The notes beneath the pieces were generated by a model, which saw only the letters and a list, made by a program, of their open reading frames with translations, searched no databases and was not told the DNA's origin. Below, one piece after another: positions 17,199 to 26,101 of a stretch of 64,000 nucleotides of DNA (positions are counted from its first letter, which is position 1; each line of letters starts with the position of its first letter). A program made the translations under genes and the position numbers. Location: NCBI RefSeq assembly GCF_000342045.1, contig NZ_AONQ01000010.1:23540-87539 (forward strand), given 5' to 3'. Origin of the DNA: Paramagnetospirillum caucaseum. GTDB taxonomy: Bacteria; Pseudomonadota; Alphaproteobacteria; Rhodospirillales; Magnetospirillaceae.

Positions 17199-19415
17199 TC
17201 AGAATTTCAGCGGCTGCGGGCAGGTGGTGCTGGTGTTCATCCAGTCGCCGAGCGCGTAGTTGCTGGACGGCCCCCAGGCAAAGACGGTGCCGTCCATGGC
17301 CAGGGCGTAGGCGTCCTGCTCGGAATTGCCGGTGCCGTCGTGATAGCCCGAGCAGCCGATACGGCGGATGCGGCCATGGTATTTCGGCGGGAACCCGACC
17401 ATGCGGAACACGGTAGTCGGGTTGGAGGCGTTGGGGGTGCCGATGAACGAACCGCCCCATCCGGCGGTCATGGGATAGCCGCTGCGCCGCGCGATGCGGT
17501 CGGCGGCCGAGGCGTGCCGCAGCAGCAGAACGCTGTTGTAGTGGTACTGGGTGGCCTGACTGATGCCGGTGGTCGGCGACACCACCTGGGAAACATGCTC
17601 GACGCCGGGCACCAGGACGGGAGCCTGTCGGCTGTTGGTGTCGCCCAGGCCGAGCTGGCCGTTGACGTTGCTGCCCCAGGCCCAGAACTGGCCGTTCTTG
17701 GTGAGCGCGAAGCCACCCGCGCCGTAGCGGGCGCCATAGGCCCAAATGTCGATCACCTTGGTCGGGTCGGTCAGCCCGAGATTGCCGACCAGCACCGGGG
17801 TGCTGCGGTTGGTGGCGGAATTGTCGCCAAGCTGCCCGCTCTCATTGAAGCCCATGGCGTAGAGCTTGCCGTCGGCCTTGATGTAGAAAGCGAAATTGTG
17901 GGAGCCGTAGCCGGTATTGGCGCACTTCACTACCGGCCCCGCGTCGATCAGCACGGGAGCCGGCTTGTTGGCGGTGGTGTTGTCGCCCAGATTGCCATAG
18001 CCGTTGTAGCCGCAGCCGAACAGCTTGTTGTCGGTGGTGACGAAGTGGGCGAAGCCGTAGGAACCGCCCGCCGCCACGATGCACTGAACATTGCGTTCGA
18101 AGGCGGCAATCTTGGTGGGGATGGTGCGGTTGCCGGTGTCGCCGTGCCCGAGCTGGCCATAGCCGTTGTAGCCCCATGAATAGACGTCGCCGTCCTCCAT
18201 CAGGGCGTAGAACGCGGCGCTGCTGTCCGGCCCGGTCATGCAGGTCGACACCACGTAGCGGACGGGACCGGCATCGCCGGGAAAGACGATGCGCTGGAAG
18301 AAGGATTTGCTCGAGGTGGTGCCGTCGCCCTGCTGGCCATGCCCACCGTAGCCGGTGGCGTACAACTCCCCGTTCTCCAGCAGGATCATGGTGGTGCCGT
18401 AATTGCCGTAGACCTGCTTGACCCCGGCATCGGTCAGGTTCTCGGTGACCAGATGTCCTTCGTTGGTGGTGCGGTACAGCGCGGGCTGGAAATGGGGCCA
18501 ATGCGAGCCGTTGGGATCACCGTTGCGGCCCGAGTTGGAATTGCCCCACACGGAGAGACCGCCGTCCTGGAACACCGCCGCCAGGCCGCGATAGATCGAC
18601 GTCATGCCGGACTGGCTGTCGGCGTCCCAGATACCCAAATTGGCATGATCGGGAAAGACCACCGCGTCGGTGATCAGGTTGGCCAGGCGCGGCGTGGCGA
18701 CCAGCGACACCGCATTGCCCCCCGCGACAAGATTGTCGTCGACGTCGCGGGCGATGAAATCGTTGGCGAGATACTTGGCCCGCGAGTTGGTGCGCCCGGG
18801 CGGCAACAGCCATTTGGGATCGGTGCCGTCCGAGCCGAGGAACTTGGACGCGGCGCCCAGCGGCAGACGGGCATTGCCGGAACCATTGCGGACATAGAGA
18901 TCGCCGCGCACCGCCAGGGGCGATGCGGCGGCGGCAATTGCGGCGGTAACATCGAAGACGTGATCGACCATGCCGCCGTCGCAGAACAGCCAGCCCTTAC
19001 TGCCGGGCGCGACGGAAATCGCAGCCACCGTCTGGATCGCGGTCTTGATCCGTACCGGGAGCGGCAGTTCGTTGTCGATGATGACGGCCCAGCCCCGCGA
19101 CGGGGCGATCACCACGACCTCAGCAGCGGTGAAGTCCCCCTGGTCCGGGCGCAGCACGACGACATCGCGCGCCACCTGATCCTCGGTCAGCGTCAGGATG
19201 GCGGTGCCGGGGGCCGCGACAGTGACGATCTCGGCGGGCTTTCCGGCTTCGTCCAGCAAGCCGAGCAAGGCATCGGCGCCGACCATGGATTCGACCGCCT
19301 TGGCCAGATAGACGAGGTCGCGGGCGGACGCCCCGTCCTCGCCGGCTGCTGCGGCCAGGGTTTGGCCTCGGCCCTTGATCGTCTCGATCAGGCCGCGAAG
19401 GGATGCGATGGACAC
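17199..19415 (-). CDS. RCC1-repeat tail fibre/receptor-binding protein
   Basis: A 738-aa protein. Residues 1-290 are a fibre-like N-terminal part with a short helix, beta segments and GDLYVRNGSGNARLPLGA typical of phage fibre linkers. About residues 300-740 hold RCC1-type repeats, each around 50 aa, recognisable by WGNSNSGRNGD, WGYNGYGQLGHGDTGNRTIP, CGYNGYGNLGDNTTANKPAP, MGFNESGQLGDNSATNRSTP and WGSNVNGQLGLGDTNSRQAP. They should fold into a beta-propeller. In a phage tail this is a plausible receptor-binding head. It sits between the tape-measure side and the tip genes, with a coiled-coil protein and small proteins around it. RCC1 domains are unusual in phage fibres. Confidence 0.75.
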   Translation of the reverse strand: MSIASLRGLIETIKGRGQTLAAAAGEDGASARDLVYLAKAVESMVGADALLGLLDEAGKPAEIVTVAAPGTAILTLTEDQVARDVVVLRPDQGDFTAAEVVVIAPSRGWAVIIDNELPLPVRIKTAIQTVAAISVAPGSKGWLFCDGGMVDHVFDVTAAIAAAASPLAVRGDLYVRNGSGNARLPLGAASKFLGSDGTDPKWLLPPGRTNSRAKYLANDFIARDVDDNLVAGGNAVSLVATPRLANLITDAVVFPDHANLGIWDADSQSGMTSIYRGLAAVFQDGGLSVWGNSNSGRNGDPNGSHWPHFQPALYRTTNEGHLVTENLTDAGVKQVYGNYGTTMILLENGELYATGYGGHGQQGDGTTSSKSFFQRIVFPGDAGPVRYVVSTCMTGPDSSAAFYALMEDGDVYSWGYNGYGQLGHGDTGNRTIPTKIAAFERNVQCIVAAGGSYGFAHFVTTDNKLFGCGYNGYGNLGDNTTANKPAPVLIDAGPVVKCANTGYGSHNFAFYIKADGKLYAMGFNESGQLGDNSATNRSTPVLVGNLGLTDPTKVIDIWAYGARYGAGGFALTKNGQFWAWGSNVNGQLGLGDTNSRQAPVLVPGVEHVSQVVSPTTGISQATQYHYNSVLLLRHASAADRIARRSGYPMTAGWGGSFIGTPNASNPTTVFRMVGFPPKYHGRIRRIGCSGYHDGTGNSEQDAYALAMDGTVFAWGPSSNYALGDWMNTSTTCPQPLKF

Positions 19416-19439
19416 GGTATTTCTCCTCTGTGATGGGGG

Positions 19440-19757
19440 TTACAGGAGATCGATTCCCAACAGCGCCATGTCCTCCAGCAGTTCACCGGCATCGGCGGGC
19501 TTGCGCTTGGTCACGGGTGCGGGAAGCAGGGCGTCGAGCGGCGAGAACGGCTCCCAGGCGGCGCCGTCCCAGCGGAACAGGCACTCGGGGTTTTGCACCT
19601 TGACCCACAGATTGAGGGCGCGGGCGTCCAGGGGGATGGCGTCGCGGCCGGCGACATCGGGCACAACGAGCATGGCGTCGAGCGCCTGACGCTGGGCGTC
19701 GAGATCGGCCAGCGGATCGGCGAAGAAGGCGTCGATGCGGTCCTGCAATGTGGGCAT
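19440..19757 (-). CDS. conserved phage hypothetical, fibre-associated
   Basis: A 105-aa protein that begins MPTLQDRIDAFFADPLADLD and contains LNLWVKVQNPECLFRWDGAAW, which resembles a small carbohydrate- or fibre-associated fold. No family is recognised with certainty. It lies 24 bases upstream of the RCC1 protein gene and 5 bases after the coiled-coil protein, so the three are expressed together. Confidence 0.6.
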   Translation of the reverse strand: MPTLQDRIDAFFADPLADLDAQRQALDAMLVVPDVAGRDAIPLDARALNLWVKVQNPECLFRWDGAAWEPFSPLDALLPAPVTKRKPADAGELLEDMALLGIDLL

Positions 19758-19762
19758 TGGCG

Positions 19763-20800
19763 TCAGCCTTCGAGGATCGTGGTGAAACGGAGCAGGTCGT
19801 CGCGGGCGTCCAGCAGGCGGCGGCGCTCGGCATCGAGGGCGGCGCGGGCCACCTGCTCGATGGGGATTGCGAAGCGGGCGACATGGGCGGCAGCGGCATT
19901 GATCTGGCCGGTGGTGGTGACGGCCAGCGCCTGGACCTCGGATTCGAACCCGGCGGCGCTGGCAGCGATGTGATCCTCTGCGGATGAACTGGCGGCGGAG
20001 ATCTCGGCCAACGCCTGGTCGATGCCCGTCTGGATCTCGTCCGCCAGGGTGCGGAATGTGTCATCGGCCTGGGCCACCACTGCCGCGGCCTCCGTCACGC
20101 TGGCGCTGGCGGCGTCGGCGGCCAGAGTGGCTGCCACCATCTGCGCCGCGGCAATGCCCACCTGTCGGGCCGCCTCGTCGGCGCTGGCCTTGGCGGCGGC
20201 TTCTGAGCGCCCCGCGTCATCGGCGAAGGCGGAGAACAGCATCAAGGCGTCGCGGGTGCCGGCCAGTTGACGGGCATCGGCAGCCAGGGCGCGGCGGGCG
20301 ACCGCTTCGATGGGCAGGGCAAAGCGCGCCGCATGGGCACGGGCTTCGGCGGCGGCACCTTCCGCCTCGGCTGCGGCACCGTCGGCGGCGGCAATCCGGG
20401 TCTGCACCTGGGCATCGGCCTGGGCGACCATCTCGCCGATGCCGGCCTCGGCGGAGGTGGCCACCGAGCGGATGTCGGCGGCGGCCTGGTCGGCCGCCGC
20501 AATGGCCCGGCCGACGGCAGCATCGGCCTCACCGGCCTTCTCTTCGGCGACAGTGGCAAATCCCGCCGCAGCCTCCTTGGCCTCACGGGCGGCGGCGACC
20601 GCACTCACCAGATCGCCGGCCTCCTGGTGCAGAATCTCCTCGGCATCGGCCACGGCGCGGGCCACGGTCTTGACGGGACCGCCCTCGGTCGGGACCAGAC
20701 TCGCGTCTCCGGTCGCCGGGCCGTGAACCACGCTGTGCAGCAGGGCGCTGTCCGCCGTCACTTTCTCGACGGCGGTGGCAAGGTCGGTTTGCAGGGTCAT
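19763..20800 (-). CDS. alanine-rich coiled-coil tail fibre shaft protein
   Basis: A 345-aa protein read from the ATG at 20800 (8 bases after the previous stop). Longer frames to 21070 run into the upstream gene and lose the composition. It is extremely Ala- and Glu-rich with heptad-like repeats (DAEEILHQEAGDL, AAREAKEAAAGFATVAEEKA, AADAASASVTEAAAVVAQAD), predicting long coiled coils. A short segment, FALPIEAVARRALAADARQL near 180, recurs with variation as FAIPIEQVARAALDAERRRL near 315, so the shaft contains an internal duplication. It probably forms a trimeric fibre shaft or linker to the RCC1 protein. Low complexity makes homology calls unsafe. Confidence 0.65.
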   Translation of the reverse strand: MTLQTDLATAVEKVTADSALLHSVVHGPATGDASLVPTEGGPVKTVARAVADAEEILHQEAGDLVSAVAAAREAKEAAAGFATVAEEKAGEADAAVGRAIAAADQAAADIRSVATSAEAGIGEMVAQADAQVQTRIAAADGAAAEAEGAAAEARAHAARFALPIEAVARRALAADARQLAGTRDALMLFSAFADDAGRSEAAAKASADEAARQVGIAAAQMVAATLAADAASASVTEAAAVVAQADDTFRTLADEIQTGIDQALAEISAASSSAEDHIAASAAGFESEVQALAVTTTGQINAAAAHVARFAIPIEQVARAALDAERRRLLDARDDLLRFTTILEG

Positions 20801-20807
20801 GGAGCGA

Positions 20808-21305
20808 TTACCAGCGATTGGTGACCGGCAGGCCGGCATGCAGGGCGGAATGCAACATGTCGATGGTGGCGAACAGCGCCGGCACGTCCTCTGCCAGCAG
20901 GATCTCCAGCGCCCCCTCGTCGAGCATGGGGCGCTCGCGGATTTCCAACACCGAGGTGACGATCCAAATCCCGCCCCGACTGGGCACCGCCTTGTAGGGA
21001 GCGTTGCTCTGGCCGAGGAAACGGGCCTCGTGCCCGGTGACGCCGACACCGCCCAGCAGGTCGATCGCAAACCATTCCGCGCCGTCGGCCAGTTTCAGGC
21101 GGAACCATGCCTCGAAGGTGGCGAAGTCGGTTTGCGATAGCCGCCAGCGCACCGGGATGCGGGTGGGCGTGCCGGTGAAGCGGCGCCGCTGCCGCGCCGG
21201 TCCCGCCTCCATGTCGGTGCGGGAGGTGGCGTCCTGCGGCTCGATGGCATAGCCGTCGAAGGTCGGCAGGGGCAGCCGGACGGGCCAGGAGATGGTGGTG
21301 GTCAT
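20808..21305 (-). CDS. minor tail protein, possibly lambda M/distal-tail-like
   Basis: A 165-aa protein with a beta-rich pattern. The motif FATFEAWFRLKLADGAEWFA near residues 60-80 recalls the central strand-helix part of gpM/DUF2460-type distal tail proteins. Its place straight after the tape measure corresponds to lambda M. The start at 21305 overlaps the tape-measure stop by 4 bases. The assignment rests on position and pattern and is tentative. Confidence 0.5.
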   Translation of the reverse strand: MTTTISWPVRLPLPTFDGYAIEPQDATSRTDMEAGPARQRRRFTGTPTRIPVRWRLSQTDFATFEAWFRLKLADGAEWFAIDLLGGVGVTGHEARFLGQSNAPYKAVPSRGGIWIVTSVLEIRERPMLDEGALEILLAEDVPALFATIDMLHSALHAGLPVTNRW

Positions 21306-23863
21306 CGATAGCTTCCCGCCGCCGGGTTCAGCCCATAGCGATGCTCCAGCACCGGGGCCATGCCTTCGCCGCGGCCGATGCGGCGACTCATGCGCCCCTC
21401 GATCTCCTCGACGATGATGTCGAGATGGATGCGGCCATCCGCCCCCTGGGATTGCTCGGCGCGGGCCTGGGTGCCGGACGCGTTGTTGTTGACCGTCACC
21501 ACCACGCCGACCGACGCCGGCTGCGACAAGGCGGCATTCAGGATGCGATCGGCATTGTCCATCTGCCGGGGCGTGAAGACGCCCTCACCGACGCGGGCGA
21601 CGATGGGGCGCTCTCCGGCCACCAGACCACCGCCGTGGAACTTCGGCGCATTGGCGAAAGCCGAGGGGTTGAACGAACGGATCTCCAGCCGGTCGAGACC
21701 AACCAAGCCACCGGTATGGGCGATGGCGAAGGCGCCGGTGTCTGGCACAGGGACAGAGCCGCCGCTACCGGCCCCAGCCGATCCGGTACCGGAGAAGAAG
21801 CTTCCGATGCCGGCGATCAGGCCGCCGAATAGTCCACCGCTGGCGCCGCCGAGCAAGGGCGCCACCACCGCCATCCGCCAGGCGGCGCGCAAGGCTTCCT
21901 CGGCCAAGGTGTTGAACAGGTCGCCCGCCGCCAGCTTGCCGGTGGTGGCCCATTTGACGAAGGCATCCTCGCTGGACTTCAGCATGCCGGTGACAACACG
22001 CTCGGCACCGCGGGCGGCGTCGGACGAATCCTCGACATAGGCCGCCAGGGCGCGCTTGGCACCGTCCGACCATTCCCTGGACGCCGCCAGCTTGCGCTTC
22101 TCGGCCGCCTCGATGGCGCGGGCATGGGTGTCGGCATCGAGCGCGCCCTGGGCCAGCAGGTCGTTCAGCTCGCGCAATGTATCGGCGTATTCCTGCTCGG
22201 CGGTGCGGTGCTGGCGGGCCAGTTCCTTGCCCCGCGTGCGGGCGTCTGCCTCCTCCTTCAGCGCCCGCTGAAGCTCGTCGAGCGCCTGTTTCTGGTCGAA
22301 CAGTTCCCCGGCCAGTCGGGCCGCCTCGGCGCGGTCGTTGGCCGACGACTCCTTGGGCAGTCGCGACACCGACTGGTCGATGGCGGCCTGCCGGGGCTGC
22401 CACGGGGCGGAAAGCTCGCGCTGGAGATCGTCGAGCACCTTGCGGGTCTGCTCGGCAGCACGGAGGCGGGCCTCGGCCAGCGGCTTCTCGATAGCCTCGA
22501 CCTTCCGTGCCGCCACCTGCCGCAACAGGGCGATTTCGCGGTCGACATCGCCCGCATCGACCCCCGGCAGCGATGCCTTCTTTCTGGCCGTTTCGATGTC
22601 ACGGGCCAGTTGGGTCTCGATGGCTGCGATCTTGCCGGCGGCATCGGTGGCCGCCTTGACCTTCTCCTCCTCCAGCGCCTTCAGCCGCACCGACATGGCC
22701 TCGGCATTGCGGTCGCGCTCGGTCGCCTGGCGGCCGGACTCGCCTTGGCCACGCTCGGCTTCGAAGGCCGCCACCTCAGTGCGGCCCTTCTCGACCAGGG
22801 CGTCGATGTCGCGGCGGAGTAGGTCGGCCTGCCGGCGCAGATCTGCCATGCGGCGGCCGGTGACGCCGATGCTCTGGTATTCGGCGATCCGGCCCTCGAC
22901 CTCGACCAGTTGCAGGCTCTTGGCCGCCACCTGGGCGGCGATGTCGGGGCCTTTCAGCAGGTCGCGGATGCCATCGACCATGCCGGTGAGGTCGTGCAGC
23001 ACGCCCTGCGCGCCGCGCCCGACCGTGCTGGTGCGCGCGATCTCCTCCAGCAGGTTGCCCCAGGCGGCGGCGAGATGGTGGGCGGCGCCGGTCAGACCGG
23101 CCGCTTCCGCCGCCCCGGCGCCGCCGACCTGTTGCTCCAGGGCGTCGAGCACGATCCTTTGGGCACCGGCGACATCGCCGGTCTCCACCAGCGAGCGGAT
23201 CACCTCCTTCTGGGTGGCGGAGAACGACACGCCGACCCGCTTCAGCGCCGAGATGCCCTCGATGGGATCCTCCAGCGCCTTGCCCAGTTGGGTGGCCGAA
23301 GACGACAGATCCTGGCGGAACACCGCCGACAGGTCCTGGGCCAGGCGGATCGCACGGGTGAACGTCTCGCCCGACACCGAGCGGAAGGTCGCCATGACGG
23401 CGGACGCATCCATCACGCCCTCGGCGGTGGCCAGCGTGCCAGTTTCCATCTCGTCGGCCAGCGCGGCCAATTGGCCGGCGGTCAACCCCGAGGCGGCGCC
23501 GGTCGCCTTCAGCACCGCCTCCAGCCGGCGCAGCGACTGGTCGGCGGATTCCATCTCGCGCACGCCCTGGACCAGGGCGGCGCCGACGGCTCCCACCGCT
23601 GCCGCGGCGATCAGACCGGTGCGCCCGGTGGCCATCAACGCATCGCCGAACAGGCCCATCCGCCCGGCCATGCCCTCGACCACGCCGCGCACTCCCTGGC
23701 CGACCTCGTTGATCGCCAGCAGCGCCTTCGACGCCGGCTGTGCCGCCCGCTCGATCCGCTCCAGCGCCCGGCGGCCGTCCTCGCCCAATTGCATCAGGGC
23801 GCGGCGGAACACCTCGCCGTCTTCAAGGGCAAGGCGGATGGAGACGGTGCGGGCGGCAGTCAT
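21302..23863 (-). CDS. H: tail tape measure protein
   Basis: An 853-aa protein with long helical and coiled-coil regions. It has a hydrophobic segment near residues 80-110 (TGRTGLIAAAAVGAVGAALV), the conserved GLTAGQLAALADEME and FTRAIRLAQDLSAVFRQDL blocks of prophage tape measures near 120-195, and a Gly-rich hydrophobic stretch near 680-730. It sets tail length and would be ejected into the host with the DNA. It follows the G/GT frameshift gene, as in lambda. At 853 residues and roughly 1.5 angstroms per residue it predicts a tail of about 120-130 nm. Confidence 0.9.
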   Translation of the reverse strand: MTAARTVSIRLALEDGEVFRRALMQLGEDGRRALERIERAAQPASKALLAINEVGQGVRGVVEGMAGRMGLFGDALMATGRTGLIAAAAVGAVGAALVQGVREMESADQSLRRLEAVLKATGAASGLTAGQLAALADEMETGTLATAEGVMDASAVMATFRSVSGETFTRAIRLAQDLSAVFRQDLSSSATQLGKALEDPIEGISALKRVGVSFSATQKEVIRSLVETGDVAGAQRIVLDALEQQVGGAGAAEAAGLTGAAHHLAAAWGNLLEEIARTSTVGRGAQGVLHDLTGMVDGIRDLLKGPDIAAQVAAKSLQLVEVEGRIAEYQSIGVTGRRMADLRRQADLLRRDIDALVEKGRTEVAAFEAERGQGESGRQATERDRNAEAMSVRLKALEEEKVKAATDAAGKIAAIETQLARDIETARKKASLPGVDAGDVDREIALLRQVAARKVEAIEKPLAEARLRAAEQTRKVLDDLQRELSAPWQPRQAAIDQSVSRLPKESSANDRAEAARLAGELFDQKQALDELQRALKEEADARTRGKELARQHRTAEQEYADTLRELNDLLAQGALDADTHARAIEAAEKRKLAASREWSDGAKRALAAYVEDSSDAARGAERVVTGMLKSSEDAFVKWATTGKLAAGDLFNTLAEEALRAAWRMAVVAPLLGGASGGLFGGLIAGIGSFFSGTGSAGAGSGGSVPVPDTGAFAIAHTGGLVGLDRLEIRSFNPSAFANAPKFHGGGLVAGERPIVARVGEGVFTPRQMDNADRILNAALSQPASVGVVVTVNNNASGTQARAEQSQGADGRIHLDIIVEEIEGRMSRRIGRGEGMAPVLEHRYGLNPAAGSYR

Positions 23864-23957
23864 TCGTTGTCCCTCAATCGCCGGGCGCGCGCCTCCGCGC
23901 GGCTCCTCCGCTACGCTCCGGGGCGCTCAATGCGCCCGCGCTCGGACTTCGCCTCGC

Positions 23958-24673
23958 TCATTCACGATGTCTTTCGGCCAGGGCCTCGCGCATTCCCGCT
24001 TCCGCGAACGGCAGCAGCAACGCCAGCGCCCGTTCGTCGAAGCCCAGGGCACGGCCGTGGGCGAGCAGGCCGGCGATGTCGAAGCGGGCCGGATCGGCGC
24101 GCATCAGCATCTCCCATGCCTGCCAGCCTTCGAGGGTGGCGGGTTCATTCAGGTCGGTGGGGCAGCTTCCGTCACCGGCGCAGGGGGCGCCGTCGTCGCG
24201 GCACTGGCGGCAATATCCAGGCCCGCCGCCGAAGTGCCATCGGCTGCGGGCCTGGAGACGTTTCCCTCGGCGAGGACCGCCTCATGGGGCGCGGTGTAGA
24301 GGCCGACGAAGGCCTCGGCCACGCCCTGGATCAGCATCAGGTCAGCGACAGTGGTGTCGGACACCGCAGCCGGAGCGCCGTCGGCATCCAGCACGCCTTC
24401 CCAGTCCAGGATGGCTGTGCGGGCCAGACTTTGAGCGAACAGCAATTGCGAGAACCCCGCCACCGCATCGTCGTCGCGCAGATCGGGCAGGCCGGAGACA
24501 TCGCCGCCGACCGCTTTGAGGTCGGCGAACTCGCGGGCGACCGCGCGGGCCTTGCGCCAGCCCTTGATGCGGGCTGCCTCATAGGTGGCGGTGGTCAGCG
24601 GGCGGACATGGAGCCGCACGCCGAAGGGCAGATCAAGCCAATACGGCTCCTTGGGCAGGCACAGACGGATCAT
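23958..24673 (-). CDS. GT: GT-like tail assembly chaperone made by -1 frameshift
   Basis: Reading codons 1-138 of the chaperone gene, slipping -1 at GGGAAAC (24266-24260) and continuing in the second frame to the TGA at 23958 gives a 238-aa product. The second frame has no good start of its own and reads sensibly for 100 codons: RLQARSRWHFGGGPGY, then four cysteines (C-R-Q-C ... C ... C), then EGWQAWEMLMRADPARFDIA and a helical end. It lies between the tail tube and tape-measure genes, where lambda makes gpGT. In lambda the T part binds the tail tube subunit and the G part coats the tape measure. The fusion is inferred from the sequence; expression is unproven. Confidence 0.75.
24149..24673 (-). 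CDS. G: tail assembly chaperone (lambda G-like)
   Basis: A 174-aa protein read from the ATG at 24673, just after the tail tube stop. It begins MIRLCLPKEPYWLDLPFGVR and continues with helical segments (ATYEAARIKGWRKARAVARE; DTTVADLMLIQGVAEAFVGL), then an Ala/Pro-rich tail past the slip site. The C-terminal 36 residues after the slip site look low in complexity, whereas the alternative frame looks folded. It should bind the tape measure during tail assembly and be absent from the finished virion. Confidence 0.75.
   Translation of the reverse strand: MIRLCLPKEPYWLDLPFGVRLHVRPLTTATYEAARIKGWRKARAVAREFADLKAVGGDVSGLPDLRDDDAVAGFSQLLFAQSLARTAILDWEGVLDADGAPAAVSDTTVADLMLIQGVAEAFVGLYTAPHEAVLAEGNVSRPAADGTSAAGLDIAASAATTAPPAPVTEAAPPT
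24260..24266 (-). promoter_or_regulatory. -1 ribosomal frameshift slippery heptamer GGGAAAC
   Basis: On the minus strand the heptamer sits in the zero frame as G GGA AAC, the X XXY YYZ pattern, at codons 137-138 of the chaperone gene. It is almost the lambda site (GGGAAAG). A possible short stem, GGCGGC with GCCGCC (24230-24225 with 24211-24206), lies about 29 bases downstream, which is farther than usual for a stimulator. Confidence 0.75.
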
Positions 24674-24684
24674 GGGGCGGGCCT

Positions 24685-25644
24685 TCAATACGAGGGGACA
24701 TCGTTGATCAGGGTGACGCGCAGCAGATACCCCGCCACCGGATCGCGGGCAGCGCGCCAGTCGTAAGCCGCCTGGATGCCGCCGGGGCCTTTGATCTCCT
24801 GCTTCTTCTTGGGGCAAAACACGCGGGGCAGATGGAACCGCAGGGCATAATCAGTGCCGGGGATGGTGAAGCCGTACTGCATCTCCACCGGGTTTTCGGC
24901 GGCGATGGCTGCGGTCAGGGTGGTGTCGGTGCCAAAGCGCACCTCGACCGAGCCCTCGGCGGTGGCCTCGGTCTCATCGACGCCGTCGATCAGACCGTCG
25001 GAGCGGATGGTCTCGACCGGCTCCAGGTTGTTGGAGAACGACAGTCGCCCGCCGACCACGTTGGCCAGCGGCTCGCCACCGACCAGGATGCTGCCGCTGC
25101 CCTGGCTGAAGCGGCGCAGCGCGAAGCCGGCCGGCGCGGCATCAATGGTGGCGGCAGCTTCGGTCTCGCCTTGGGCGATCACCGCGATGGTGGCGTTGGC
25201 GGGTCCGGAGCGGGCCATATCGAAGGCGAGGCTGCCCAGCTTGGCCCCGGTGTGGCGGAAGAATTTGGGCGTCACCAGGGTCGGGTGGCCGATTTCCAGG
25301 GCCAGGCTCGGCAGTGAGCCGCCCGAGGCGAAGGCATGGGTGAAGCCGGTGCCGGCATCGCCGCTGGTGGCGGGGGCGCCGAACAATCCCTTCAGCCAGA
25401 AGCCGAGACTGCGCAGATCGAGCGGCACACCGAATTCGCCCTCGTCCTTGACCGCCTCGTAATAGGGATCCTGGGCGTCGCGCCCCTGGCCCAGCAGCGG
25501 GTCGTAACCCAGCGGCCGCTCGGCGCCCAGGCTGGTTTCCTTGAAGGACAGCCTGGTGTAGCCGTCGGCCGGCATGGTGCCATAGGCCGCCTCGAAGGCG
25601 GCCAGCAGGATGCAGTCGGCGCCGTAGGCGCGCGTCTTCGACAT
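24685..25644 (-). CDS. V: major tail tube protein
   Basis: A 319-aa protein from the ATG at 25644, with the phage tail tube pattern: MSKTRAYGADCILLAAFEAA, YTRLSFKETSLGAERPLGYD, SLGFWLKGLFGAPATSG, and C-terminal beta strands with VEMQYGFTIPGTDYALRFHL. It forms the hexameric rings of the non-contractile tail. It is followed after 11 bases by the G/GT chaperone gene. The longer frame to 25830 overlaps the previous gene and is rejected. Confidence 0.85.
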   Translation of the reverse strand: MSKTRAYGADCILLAAFEAAYGTMPADGYTRLSFKETSLGAERPLGYDPLLGQGRDAQDPYYEAVKDEGEFGVPLDLRSLGFWLKGLFGAPATSGDAGTGFTHAFASGGSLPSLALEIGHPTLVTPKFFRHTGAKLGSLAFDMARSGPANATIAVIAQGETEAAATIDAAPAGFALRRFSQGSGSILVGGEPLANVVGGRLSFSNNLEPVETIRSDGLIDGVDETEATAEGSVEVRFGTDTTLTAAIAAENPVEMQYGFTIPGTDYALRFHLPRVFCPKKKQEIKGPGGIQAAYDWRAARDPVAGYLLRVTLINDVPSY

Positions 25645-25666
25645 GGGACCGGTTCCTTTGTCTGGA

Positions 25667-26101
25667 TCAGCCGAGCGGCGAGCCGGCGGTGTATTCGAGG
25701 ACGACGAGGACCTTGGCCCCCTTGAGGCCGGCGGCGCCGTCGATCGCCTCGGTGATGAATTCCGGCGGCTCGGCCATCGCCAGATCCACCGTGCCCCCCA
25801 GCGTGGGATCGGCCGCCAGCCGGTCGCCAATGGCGGCGAGGATGGCGTCGAGAATCCCGTCGCGGTCTTCCGGGGTGGCGCCCTGCACCACCACCTCGAT
25901 CTCGGCGCGGCGGCTGTGGATGTAGGCGGGCGGCGACAGCAGCATCTCCGGCTCGCCCCCGCTGCCGTCGAACAAGGTGATCAGCCCGCCCGCCGGGATC
26001 TTGGCCGCCAGCGGCTCGTTGCGGCGAACGGTCGCGCCGGGGATCCCGGCCAGCAGCGCCGCCAGTGCCTTCAGGGCGGTCTCGCGGGGAGAATCAGCCA
26101 T
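25667..26101 (-). CDS. tail terminator-like protein (lambda U position)
   Basis: A 144-aa protein. The pattern ALKALAALLAGIPGATVRRN then RAEIEVVVQGATPEDRDGIL and a closing strand KVLVVLEYTAGSP is that of minor tail/terminator proteins with an alternating helix-strand fold. It lies between a DUF6441 protein and the tube protein, where lambda has Z, U and V. It would cap the tail tube and join it to the head. The start overlaps the upstream stop by 8 bases. Confidence 0.65.
   Translation of the reverse strand: MADSPRETALKALAALLAGIPGATVRRNEPLAAKIPAGGLITLFDGSGGEPEMLLSPPAYIHSRRAEIEVVVQGATPEDRDGILDAILAAIGDRLAADPTLGGTVDLAMAEPPEFITEAIDGAAGLKGAKVLVVLEYTAGSPLG

Noticed and set aside
16242..18179. 645-aa plus-strand open frame opposite the RCC1 and DUF1833 genes
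   Set aside because: Crosses gene borders of the other strand and shows the same shadow composition.
17199..20800. Variable fibre cassette as a target of a diversity-generating retroelement
   Set aside because: No reverse transcriptase or template repeat is present in the window.
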